From: an uncultured euryarchaeote | GTDB lineage: Archaea > Thermoplasmatota > Poseidoniia > Poseidoniales > Poseidoniaceae | Length of the DNA stretch: 5,702 bases | Assembly (NCBI GenBank): GCA_937892665.1 | Contig: CALBJF010000302.1 | Location: 1 to 5,702, forward strand | Direction of reading: 5' to 3' | Part shown: one piece after another, positions 1 to 5,702 of the stretch | Layout of the letters: each line of letters opens with the position of its first letter | Numbering within the stretch: the stretch's first letter is position 1 | Position numbers and translations under genes: made by a program | Notes under the pieces: generated by a model | Databases searched by the model: none | The model's input: only the letters and a program-made list of their open reading frames with translations | Told to the model about the DNA's origin: nothing

Positions 1-971
1 CCAAAGCCAGTGGCGGTGGAAAGGGATTCGAAGTTCGGAAGTCAGGAGACGCAACGGTATCTCTCGTCGGATTCCCATCAGTCGGTAAATCAACATTGAT
101 CTCTAAAGTGACAGATGTAGCTTCAGAAATAGGTGGCTATGCATTTACAACATTGACGTGTATTCCTGGTGTCATGGAACACAGGGGTGCTAAAATCCAG
201 ATTCTTGACTTACCCGGTTTAATCAAAGGTGCTGCAGAAGGGAAAGGAAGAGGTAAGGAAATCCTCAACGTAATCCGTTCTTCTGACATGGTTCTCTACA
301 TTGTCGACCCATTCCAAGATGGGCATTTCAAAGTCTTGCATCGAGAATTACACAACTCAGGATTACGGCTCAATGAACAACGACCACCTGTGTTCATCAA
401 GCGCACAGACAAAGGTGGAATCGATGTCCGTACAACTGTTGAGCAGACATATCTCACACCAGAGGAGATGGGTGATATCATCAGGTCTTTTGGATTCACG
501 TCAGCCATTGTTACGTTACGACAAGACACGACTGCTGAGCAGATTGTTGATTGTTTAGCAGGTAACATCATTTACGAAAAAGCTGTTATTGCAATCAACA
601 AAATTGACATCGCAACTCCTGAAGATATTGCTCGAGCAAGAATAGGATTACCAGAAGATTGGCCAATTATGGAGATCTCTGCATTCAAGGATATTGGACT
701 TGATGAATTGAAGGATTTCATTTATGATAATCTTGGATTCATGCGAGTGTATCTCAAACCGCAGGGACAAGAAGCCGATATGGAAGAACCTCTCATCGTG
801 AAGGATGATTCGACAGTCAGAACCATTTGTAGCAAACTGCACCGCGACTTTGTACGCAAGTTCAGATTCGCTCGAATCAAGGGTCCATCTGCAAAATTCG
901 ATTGGCAGCGTGTTGGTTTAGACCATCTCTTACAAGACGGAGATATCTTGACAATCGTGGTGAAGCGATGA
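1..971 (+). CDS. DRG-family GTPase with TGS domain, 5'-truncated
   Basis: The gene is cut by the left edge; the frame is open from position 3 and gives 322 residues, so roughly the first 40-50 of a usual ~365-370-residue DRG protein are missing. Visible GTPase motifs, in order: G1/P-loop GFPSVGKST (69-95), the G2 region YAFTTLTCIPG, G3 DLPG from 207 followed by the glycine-rich KGAAEGKGRG that is typical of the Obg/DRG group, G4 NKID (597-608), and G5 SAFK from 678. The last ~75 residues are a TGS domain, starting near RVYLKPQG and ending in DGDILTIVVKR. The DRG-specific insert between G3 and G4 is present, including KGGI. DRG proteins are cytoplasmic, bind GTP and are associated with ribosomes and translation in the family; the exact archaeal role is not settled. 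A TTG at 96 is an internal leucine inside the P-loop region, not the start. The stop codon overlaps the start of the next gene. Confidence 0.95.
   Translation, partial: KASGGGKGFEVRKSGDATVSLVGFPSVGKSTLISKVTDVASEIGGYAFTTLTCIPGVMEHRGAKIQILDLPGLIKGAAEGKGRGKEILNVIRSSDMVLYIVDPFQDGHFKVLHRELHNSGLRLNEQRPPVFIKRTDKGGIDVRTTVEQTYLTPEEMGDIIRSFGFTSAIVTLRQDTTAEQIVDCLAGNIIYEKAVIAINKIDIATPEDIARARIGLPEDWPIMEISAFKDIGLDELKDFIYDNLGFMRVYLKPQGQEADMEEPLIVKDDSTVRTICSKLHRDFVRKFRFARIKGPSAKFDWQRVGLDHLLQDGDILTIVVKR
959..971 (+). promoter_or_regulatory. Ribosome binding site and ATGA stop/start overlap (DRG to DoxX)
   Basis: GGTGA at 959-963 matches the part of the archaeal Shine-Dalgarno consensus nearest the start and lies 4 bases before the ATG at 968. 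The DRG TGA (969-971) shares two bases with that ATG. This arrangement favours re-initiation by terminating ribosomes and fixes the start of the second gene. Confidence 0.6.
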
Positions 972-1381
972 AGACGTTGTGGTCTTATCATCGTGATATA
1001 CTCGCAATTGGACTCGGATGTTTCTTCACCTATGTTGGAATTCTCCACTTTATTGATCCAGAATGGTTTACTGCCATCGTACCAGAGATTCTACCGGGTT
1101 CAGATGCGTTTTGGGTTATTGTCAGTGGGATTCCAGAAGTCCTTTGCGGTATTGGATTAATCATTCCAAAAACACGTATTATTGCAGCACGAGCAACGAT
1201 TATTCTCCTCGTCATATTGTACTGGGCTAATCTGAATATGTGGATTTATGATATCGAATTGAATGGAAATACATTCCCTCTATGGGCTCATATTCTCAGA
1301 GGCCTCGCCCAAGTTCTGATGGTGCTTGTTGCAGCGTATATTGGCGAATGGTTCCTCGTAACTAAAAACGATAAAACTTGA
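968..1381 (+). CDS. DoxX-like small integral membrane protein
   Basis: A 137-residue protein with four hydrophobic segments at about residues 11-29, 47-66, 73-95 and 108-131, ending in a short polar tail. The signature GILHFIDPEWFTAIVPEILP (residues 24-43), then SGIPEVLCGIGLIIPKTR, is the pattern of the DoxX-like group (COG4270-type predicted membrane proteins). The biochemical function of that group is not established; some DoxX relatives are linked to quinone or thiosulfate oxidation, but nothing here supports that. The ATG at 968 is chosen over an upstream in-frame start at 902 because the earlier one lies within the DRG coding region and would add 22 residues that look like out-of-frame translation. 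It overlaps the DRG stop as ATGA, with GGTGA at 959-963 as ribosome binding site, so translation is probably coupled. The gene ends 6 bases from the convergent truA. Confidence 0.85.
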   Translation: MKTLWSYHRDILAIGLGCFFTYVGILHFIDPEWFTAIVPEILPGSDAFWVIVSGIPEVLCGIGLIIPKTRIIAARATIILLVILYWANLNMWIYDIELNGNTFPLWAHILRGLAQVLMVLVAAYIGEWFLVTKNDKT

Positions 1382-1386
1382 ATTTT
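1364..1386 (-). terminator. Possible oligo-T terminator after truA
   Basis: Read on the minus strand, the bases just past the truA stop contain a T4 tract (1376-1373) and a T5 tract (1368-1364). Archaeal termination commonly uses oligo-T tracts without a hairpin. The tracts lie inside the 3' end of the opposing DoxX gene, where they encode Lys/Asn-rich residues, so they may be there for coding reasons alone. On the plus strand a single T4 (1383-1386) follows DoxX. Confidence 0.3.
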
Positions 1387-1387
1387 C

Positions 1388-2311
1388 CTATTCATCACTC
1401 GTATGAAAGGCCAATGGCAGACGGCCTATTTCCATCCATTCAAGATGTAGAAGGGTTTTCATTTCTGTTTTCGCAGCTTGTCGCCAACGTTTTCGCATTG
1501 TTCGTTCTGCAACACGGCTTGGCAATGGAGGTGATGAAAAATGAATGAATTCCGTAATCGAATCAGGAATTGGGGAGTCCTGCCACTCGACACCCCATAG
1601 GATAAGCCATTCAGGAGGGGCAACCCCAAAGTCAACACTGATCCCAGGGTTATCGATTGCAGACCTTACTTGTTCAGGAGTGATTTCTCCGAGTGCCATT
1701 TGGTGGATGGCCATAGCAGTTCTTCGAACTTGATTCCAGAGGAATGCTTCCCCTATAATTTCGAAGCCAACTGTCCTTCCATCAACAACCCAAGGAGTGC
1801 AAGAAAGAATAGTACGCATAGGGTTTTTTCCAGGTTCAAGGCGTGCGAAATTCGTAGCATTGTAGGTTCCTTCGAACAATGAGAGCCATTCAGAAAGAAC
1901 CTCTCCAGGGTCTTTCCAAAATTCAATTCCTTCCAATCTGTAGCGATAAACTCGGTGGAGAGCAATCCGAGGGTTCCAATCAAATTCCACTTCTCGTACG
2001 TCGAGAAATGCAATATCATGAGGAAGTAAATCATCTACTGCACGAATAAATTTCCGAGGCGTGATACTTTTCCACAAATCACTTTCAATGCGTACAGTCC
2101 CGCCGTTAACCCGGACATGAACTCCAGCATCTGTTCGACTTGAAAGAACAAGATTGTGTTCTTCCTCAGTTTTTGAAATCCATCCAAGTGTCTGAAACAC
2201 TCGTACTAATTCACCTTGGACAGTGATAACATCAGGTTGTATTTGGCTACCATGATATGAATCGCCAAGATACCCTATTCGGAAATGCAGACGTGTTTCT
2301 GCATTGGGCAT
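1388..2311 (-). CDS. truA: tRNA pseudouridine synthase A (TruA family)
   Basis: A 307-residue protein of the TruA family, which isomerises uridines to pseudouridine in the tRNA anticodon stem-loop (positions 38-40 in the bacterial enzyme). Visible landmarks: IGYLGDSYHGSQIQ (about residues 12-25), followed by the TVQ stretch; SSRTDAGVHV with the catalytic aspartate at residue 61; HRVYRYRL (119-126) carrying the conserved RxY tyrosine; IIGEAFLWNQVRRTAM (185-200), equivalent to the family G-x-x-FL-x-x-QVR motif; and APPEWLILW (231-239), the usual C-terminal APxxLxL element. About 65 residues follow this element, where most family members end, and include a basic stretch. Start choice: ATG at 2311 has TGAGG at 2324-2320 with an 8-base spacer and leaves six residues before the first core strand. 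ATG at 2329 (8-base overlap with the upstream gene, weaker GGAAG) is a real alternative; a start at 2380 would lie well inside the upstream gene. It is the last gene of a minus-strand cluster. Confidence 0.9.
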   Translation of the reverse strand: MPNAETRLHFRIGYLGDSYHGSQIQPDVITVQGELVRVFQTLGWISKTEEEHNLVLSSRTDAGVHVRVNGGTVRIESDLWKSITPRKFIRAVDDLLPHDIAFLDVREVEFDWNPRIALHRVYRYRLEGIEFWKDPGEVLSEWLSLFEGTYNATNFARLEPGKNPMRTILSCTPWVVDGRTVGFEIIGEAFLWNQVRRTAMAIHQMALGEITPEQVRSAIDNPGISVDFGVAPPEWLILWGVEWQDSPIPDSITEFIHFSSPPLPSRVAERTMRKRWRQAAKTEMKTLLHLEWMEIGRLPLAFHTSDE

Positions 2312-2324
2312 TGAGTTCGCCTCA
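2312..2324 (-). promoter_or_regulatory. Ribosome binding site of truA, merged with upstream stop
   Basis: On the minus strand TGAGG (2324-2320) contains both the TGA stop of the TPR-like gene and the GAGG ribosome binding site, 8 bases before the ATG at 2311. The same GAGG type and spacing precede the other minus-strand starts, so this site decides the truA start in favour of 2311 and suggests translational coupling. Confidence 0.5.
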
Positions 2325-2840
2325 GTCATCGCTTCCAAGGACTTCAATCGCTTCTTCAGGAGTAAACCCGAGTCCGCCAACAGCCCAAATAAGAGCTTGC
2401 TTGAGCCATGGTTGAATTGTTGGTGCCTTTCGTGAAGGATCCATTACTTCAATCGCATCTACGAGATTTCGACTTGCTTGATAGAGTGCATCGTCTACCG
2501 GAATATCTTCAATTTCAAGTTTCTTAGCGTATCGTTGGAATTCTTTTACTGCAACAGGAACACGTCGGCATTCAAGCGCAAACGATGCAAAATCAGCGAT
2601 GTACTCGACATTTTCTTCGTCGAGTTGCATTGCTTTCTTGTAGGACATCATGATTTTACCACCAGGGACAACGTCCTCTTGGGATTCCATGTTTAGCATA
2701 TTAGCAAACTCTGCAAAGGTGTGATGCAGATTTGAATTATCCTTGTGTGAACGTAGTTTCGAATCGAGGTTGTCAACTGCTCCTTTCAAATCACCTGAAC
2801 GGAACAATTCGATTGCTTCTGCCATTATCTCATCACTCAT
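2322..2840 (-). CDS. Small TPR-like helical protein, function unknown
   Basis: A 172-residue, acidic, mostly helical soluble protein with no signal peptide or membrane segment. Two stretches resemble tetratricopeptide repeats: about residues 6-45 (AIELFRSGDLKGAVDNLDSK onward) and about 64-110 (a SYKKAMQLDEENVEYIADFA helix pair, then VAVKEFQRYAKKLE). TPR units generally form protein-binding surfaces, so a scaffold or adaptor role is plausible but not shown. I recognise no enzyme motif. The final ~40 residues (PWLKQALIWAVGGLGFTPEEAIEVLG) are a different, more hydrophobic helical segment. The ATG at 2840 is supported by GGAG at 2852-2849 with an 8-base spacer. The gene follows the PH-domain gene by 51 bases and its stop merges with the truA ribosome binding site, so it is probably co-transcribed with both. 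Confidence 0.75.
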   Translation of the reverse strand: MSDEIMAEAIELFRSGDLKGAVDNLDSKLRSHKDNSNLHHTFAEFANMLNMESQEDVVPGGKIMMSYKKAMQLDEENVEYIADFASFALECRRVPVAVKEFQRYAKKLEIEDIPVDDALYQASRNLVDAIEVMDPSRKAPTIQPWLKQALIWAVGGLGFTPEEAIEVLGSDD

Positions 2841-2856
2841 TTTTCTCTCTCCAATT

Positions 2857-2873
2857 CAATGGACAAACCATTG
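2857..2873. repeat. Short inverted repeat between PH-protein and TPR-like genes
   Basis: CAATGG (2857-2862) and CCATTG (2868-2873) form a perfect 6-base stem around a 5-base loop, in the 51-base gap upstream of the TPR-like gene. No T tract follows in either direction, so it does not look like a terminator. It could be a small operator or an mRNA hairpin; it is short enough to arise by chance. Confidence 0.3.
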
Positions 2874-2891
2874 GCTTTTGAACACAGCGGT

Positions 2892-3923
2892 TCAGTCTTG
2901 TCCTTCTTCCTTCGTTAAAATCTCAGCAAGATTGTCCAATTTTGTCGACTGGCTATGCTTTTTATGCATCTCGTTGAGCAAAGTCTTGGTGTCTTCCCAA
3001 CCACGAATTTTAAAGAAACAGTGTTTTGGATCTGGGCGGACTGTTCGAACTGTTCGTTGGTAAAACAAGAGAGCAAAGAAGGAACGAATGATGCTCTTTC
3101 CAGCTTTTTCGACATTGCCATCGTTCTCGTTTGAAGAGACACTTGGGGAAATTCCTATGCTTCCACCAACCGATTCCTCGACAATTCCAACACCCGAATC
3201 TGTGAGAATTGTTAATGTCGCATATCCAGTCATTGTACCCATCGGGGTTCGCTCAACTTGAACCTCAGAGATACGATCGAAAAGAATTCTACGATGGGCA
3301 CGGCTTAGTAGGAAGGCATGCTTGAAGATAACAGCATTGCTTGTAATTGCATAGTCAAAACTGCGCTGATAATAGAAAACAAGTCCCCAGAAGGCGACTG
3401 TCAAAATGATTCCTGCAATGAGGAAATTGTAATCAATGCCAAGGAAACGATCAACATCTGAATCCGAGAATAAGTCACGGATTAAGGCGATTAGTCCGTC
3501 GATTTGGATAAGTACAGGGAGAACTGTTGCGACAAGTAACCAAACGGTCACCCACTTACCTGAAGTGGATGAATTCAACATTCTATTGAACCAAGTAATG
3601 GTTCCCATGACAAGAACAAATCCAAACGGTATTGCAGTACCGCCAAGTCCCATAAGCCAAACAATTGCTTTAAGCAGGCCACCAGAGTCATCGCCAATCA
3701 ACGATTCTCTGAAGTGGAAAATGAGATGAGCAGCAAGAACAAGCAGTCCAAGAACATACATGTTGAGGAAACCAACTCCACTCGGTTGCTTTGTGAGTAG
3801 TACTTCTTCACCTTCGATTAACTTGAAACGGCTTTTCATCGCTTCTTGATTGTCTGCGTTGGTTTTTTCATCAGAATCTGGTTGAACAGTTGGTTCTTCA
3901 GTGGCTTCTGTATCTTCACTCAT
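2892..3923 (-). CDS. Membrane protein with bacterial-type PH (bPH2/DUF304-like) domain
   Basis: A 343-residue protein. Residues 1-32 are a polar, Glu/Asp/Thr-rich, probably disordered cytoplasmic tail. Four likely membrane segments follow at about 51-70, 84-110, 124-146 and 166-186. From YYQRSFDYAITSNAVIFKHA (185-203), through RRILFDRISEVQVERTPMG to ATLTILTDSG, the sequence has the strand order of the bacterial PH-like domain seen in YdbS/YdbT-type (DUF304) proteins: membrane helices, then a YxITNxRVI-like strand, then a xIPxxxIxxV-like strand. The closing FFKIRGWEDTKTLLNEMHKK (303-322) resembles the last strand and helix. Between these lies an unusually long Ser/Asn/Gly-rich insert (about 245-298). 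The family is membrane-bound and its molecular role is unclear. The ATG at 3923 is preceded by GAGG (3934-3931) with a 7-base spacer. It is probably the first gene of a unit with the TPR-like gene and truA. Confidence 0.75.
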   Translation of the reverse strand: MSEDTEATEEPTVQPDSDEKTNADNQEAMKSRFKLIEGEEVLLTKQPSGVGFLNMYVLGLLVLAAHLIFHFRESLIGDDSGGLLKAIVWLMGLGGTAIPFGFVLVMGTITWFNRMLNSSTSGKWVTVWLLVATVLPVLIQIDGLIALIRDLFSDSDVDRFLGIDYNFLIAGIILTVAFWGLVFYYQRSFDYAITSNAVIFKHAFLLSRAHRRILFDRISEVQVERTPMGTMTGYATLTILTDSGVGIVEESVGGSIGISPSVSSNENDGNVEKAGKSIIRSFFALLFYQRTVRTVRPDPKHCFFKIRGWEDTKTLLNEMHKKHSQSTKLDNLAEILTKEEGQD

Positions 3924-3930
3924 ATCTATG

Positions 3931-3990
3931 CCTCAAAGTTCTCTTGTCATACTGGGTCATAAGTCCTCCCCCGTATTTTACAGCGTTTCT
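3931..3990 (-). promoter_or_regulatory. Possible archaeal promoter and RBS before the PH-domain gene
   Basis: The 79-base gap is the largest in the window. On the minus strand it holds an A-rich BRE-like AGAAAC (3990-3985) followed by a TATA-like TAAAATA (3980-3974). Initiation about 25 bases downstream would fall near 3952 and leave a leader of about 28 nucleotides ending in the GAGG ribosome binding site at 3934-3931. The TATA match is imperfect, so this is a candidate only. Confidence 0.35.
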
Positions 3991-4002
3991 GCTCAGTTAT
4001 TG

Positions 4003-5148
4003 TCAATGCAGGAAGCCCCAACTATGCTCCGCATTTCCCCTCAACCATTCATAATCTGATTTTAATCGGACTCCAAATTCATCTTCAATTCTCAGTTCTT
4101 TAACCACAAGTGGGTATTCGTTGTAAGTAAGGTGAGACCAAACACCTCCTCTCGTAGGTTGATGAAAATCCCAGTGTGCTCGTCCCACTGCTTGAGCTGA
4201 AAGGTGAATTGAAGTCCGTCCATTCCGCAGGTGAACATCGAAATTTGGCAAGTTGTTGGACTGCTTATCTTTCTTGACCGATACAATTTCAAAACGTTCG
4301 CTTCGCTTCTTTTTTGCATCGTGAAAAAGCCCGCCTTGACTCAACGCAATATGAGAGACATCTCTTTTTTTCCATGGTCTTGCATCTCTGCTCAGCATCG
4401 TAAGTGAGGCATGTGGAAGAAACCAATCAAGATAGGAACCGTCTGAAAAATGAAGCATCCCCCAATACCAAGGGACACTCGGGGCTTGAACACATACCTT
4501 CTGAAAATATGCAGTTCCGTTGACTGATTCCCCGTCGATTACTCCTGATACTTTCGTCCCATGCAATCGTAAAATATCATATCCCATGTTTGCTGCATAG
4601 GTAGCATTGGCTTGTCGAGCCGTTGACATCGCAGGATTCCATGGCGTTAAATCAAGTTGGACTGATTGTATCGGGCTCTTCTCAGACAGATTCAAATTCA
4701 ACCAGAATTTAGATCGATCTTCAACCATTCCCATTGAGCAATCTGACTCGAGGAGAGGGACAACCGCTCCACCACCTAAACTGGACTTTGAAGAAGAAGG
4801 CCAAGATGGATGGTGAGCAGGAAGAACAATCATATCGCATACATGACTTATGATTTCATCATGCATTACTGAGCCATCAAACCACCATGCACAAACCATC
4901 CCATCAAGTCGAATACCGCCTTGTTCATCGAAGCCAGGTTTTCCTTTTGGATTCCAAGTTACATCGTTGACTTGAACCATTTCGTTGTCTTTTGTTGACC
5001 ATAAAACCATCAGTTGTTTACCAGGTTCCACGTTCTTAGGATCATCAAGCATGACAAGCCACCACCACCAATCCCATGTGAGATGATTCAGAGGTGGACG
5101 CTGTTGAAGTGTCCACAATGAAGATAAATCCCCTTGAAATAAATCCAT
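4003..5148 (-). CDS. Tryptophan-rich protein, AttH/CrtC lipocalin-like (tentative)
   Basis: A 381-residue protein with no signal peptide and no membrane helix. It is very rich in tryptophan (a WDWWWW run at 25-30, and many more) and appears mainly beta-stranded. The N-terminal part (HLTWDWWWWLVMLDDP, then KQLMVLWSTKD) and the mid-protein stretch GTAYFQKV...PWYWGMLHFSDGSYLDWF (211-243) resemble the pattern shared by AttH, carotenoid 1,2-hydratase (CrtC) and tocopherol-cyclase-like proteins: a tandem lipocalin-like fold with a Gly-x-x-Tyr motif followed by a Trp-x-Trp strand. The C-terminal half continues with strand-like segments (FEIVSVKKD, FDVHLRNGRTSIHLSAQ, GVWSHLTYNEYPLVVKELRI). The assignment rests on pattern similarity by eye and the substrate is unknown; a carotenoid or lipid ligand is only one option. 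The start at 5148 has a very strong GAGGAGAT ribosome binding site, and the gene follows the permease gene by 9 bases, so the two probably work together. Confidence 0.7.
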   Translation of the reverse strand: MDLFQGDLSSLWTLQQRPPLNHLTWDWWWWLVMLDDPKNVEPGKQLMVLWSTKDNEMVQVNDVTWNPKGKPGFDEQGGIRLDGMVCAWWFDGSVMHDEIISHVCDMIVLPAHHPSWPSSSKSSLGGGAVVPLLESDCSMGMVEDRSKFWLNLNLSEKSPIQSVQLDLTPWNPAMSTARQANATYAANMGYDILRLHGTKVSGVIDGESVNGTAYFQKVCVQAPSVPWYWGMLHFSDGSYLDWFLPHASLTMLSRDARPWKKRDVSHIALSQGGLFHDAKKKRSERFEIVSVKKDKQSNNLPNFDVHLRNGRTSIHLSAQAVGRAHWDFHQPTRGGVWSHLTYNEYPLVVKELRIEDEFGVRLKSDYEWLRGNAEHSWGFLH

Positions 5149-5160
5149 GAAATCTCCTCA
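5149..5160 (-). promoter_or_regulatory. Strong ribosome binding site overlapping the permease stop
   Basis: On the minus strand TGAGGAGAT (5160-5152) begins with the permease TGA stop and continues as an almost full-length Shine-Dalgarno site, 3-6 bases before the ATG at 5148 depending on the pairing register. It is the strongest site in the window and suggests coupled, efficient translation of the lipocalin-like gene. Confidence 0.6.
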
Positions 5161-5702
5161 TTCGATTTCTTTGGATTTGAAGACAAGTTGTCCGATGAAC
5201 CAAAAGAAAGCTGCCTGAGCGATCAATACCATCATTGAAACGATAATTGTAGGATACGGACCCATGCCTAATCCAAGGTCGCTCTGCGCCCATTCTAAAG
5301 CTCCATGGCCGGGCAAAGATTCAGTCTCAAAGGAAAAGAAAGAAGTTCCATCATTGGATCCACCTGCCCATGATCCTGCTTGAGTAAACATGTCCATATC
5401 AGGCCAAACGAGTAAAGCTCCCGAATCGATGATGCTCATCGACCATCCTACAACCGACATTCGCAAAAAGGTGGACTCAGGGACACTCATTGAGAGAAGA
5501 GCCATTCCAAGCTCCCATGCTGCAATTGGTAAGGCGAGAATGATACCATATTTCCAAAGTACTCCGAGGAATGAAAACAGCATACCGTACACAAGTGTTG
5601 CTAGCAAAGCAGCAATAAGTACACTAAACCAAACCCCAAGGTCTGAAAATCTGAAGAACTGATCGCCAGGGCCGAGTAAACCAGAAATAATCACCATTAA
5701 CA
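5158..5702 (-). CDS. ABC-2 type transporter permease, C-terminal part (tentative)
   Basis: The frame is open through the right edge (the codon before the ATG at 5697 is TTA), so the gene is cut off and that ATG is probably internal. About 180 residues are visible. A hydrophobic start followed by GPGDQFFRFSDLG leads into two adjacent membrane helices (about residues 21-45 and 48-70, counted from the ATG at 5697), with YGMLFSFLGVLWKYGIILALPIAAWE between and within them. This helix - short Lys turn - helix ending in a Trp-Glu pair resembles ABC-2 family permeases of archaea. A long polar loop (about 71-148; Ser/Gly/Asp/Trp-rich, probably extracytoplasmic) precedes a last helix (150-172) and a short charged cytoplasmic tail KSKEIE. 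The ATPase partner and N-terminal half would lie beyond the window to the right. A generic multi-pass membrane protein cannot be excluded. Confidence 0.65.
   Translation of the reverse strand, partial: LMVIISGLLGPGDQFFRFSDLGVWFSVLIAALLATLVYGMLFSFLGVLWKYGIILALPIAAWELGMALLSMSVPESTFLRMSVVGWSMSIIDSGALLVWPDMDMFTQAGSWAGGSNDGTSFFSFETESLPGHGALEWAQSDLGLGMGPYPTIIVSMMVLIAQAAFFWFIGQLVFKSKEIE

Noticed and set aside
96..98. TTG as a start codon for the GTPase
   Set aside because: The frame is open to the left edge and the residues before it form the P-loop GFPSVGKST, so the codon is an internal leucine.
902..967. Longer DoxX-like protein starting at 902
   Set aside because: The extra 22 residues lie within the DRG TGS domain in another frame and look like shadow translation; ATG 968 has a ribosome binding site and the typical family N-terminus.
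722..1048. Minus-strand open frame opposite DRG and DoxX
   Set aside because: It lies antisense to two well-supported genes, its translation is Ser/Arg/Cys-rich without family features, and no ribosome binding site stands out.
2312..2380. TruA starting at 2380 or 2329
   Set aside because: A start at 2380 overlaps the TPR-like gene by 59 bases and adds residues with no family match. The start at 2329 is possible, but its ribosome binding site is weaker than the GAGG before 2311.
2478..2696. Plus-strand open frame opposite the TPR-like gene
   Set aside because: It is entirely antisense to a gene with a good start site and gives a low-complexity Phe/Cys-rich product.
2857..2873. Inverted repeat read as a terminator of the PH-domain gene
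   Set aside because: The stem is only 6 bases and no T tract follows, so it is listed only as a short repeat.
3040..3057. Tandem 9-base repeat (ACTGTTCGA-ACTGTTCGT) containing the palindrome GTTCGAAC
   Set aside because: It encodes the RTVRTVR stretch inside the PH-domain gene; two copies are too few for an array and no regulatory context is visible.

Overview
The window reads as a compact stretch of archaeal chromosome. The strongest evidence is a DRG-type GTPase with a TGS domain, a family found in archaea and eukaryotes but not typical of bacteria. A TruA with archaeal-style motifs, Shine-Dalgarno sites of the GAGG/GGTGA type before every visible start, a TATA-like element and oligo-T tracts in place of a hairpin terminator all fit. 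Moderate base composition and the gene set suggest a mesophilic euryarchaeon, possibly of the marine Thermoplasmata-related groups (MGII/MGIII). That placement is inference only.

Layout: positions 1-1381 hold two plus-strand genes, the 3' part of a DRG GTPase and a small four-helix DoxX-like membrane protein, joined by a stop/start overlap. Everything from 1388 to the right edge lies on the minus strand, converging on DoxX with only 6 bases between. In transcription order (right to left) these are the C-terminal part of a likely ABC-2 permease, a tryptophan-rich protein resembling the AttH/CrtC/tocopherol-cyclase lipocalin-like group, a four-helix membrane protein with a bacterial-type PH domain, a small TPR-like helical protein, and TruA. 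No gap exceeds 79 bases, so there is no long non-coding stretch. I see no RNA genes, insertion sequences or CRISPR arrays.

The minus-strand genes look like two transcription units. Permease and lipocalin-like gene are separated by 9 bases, with the stop codon merged into the next ribosome binding site. After a 79-base gap with a possible promoter comes PH protein - TPR protein - truA, the last two tightly coupled. DRG (ribosome-associated GTPase) and TruA (tRNA modification) are translation-related; the others are membrane or uncharacterised functions with no demonstrated link. The most unusual items are the lipocalin-like gene beside an ABC permease, the insert in the PH domain and the C-terminal extension on TruA. 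I see no clear evidence of a wholly new system.
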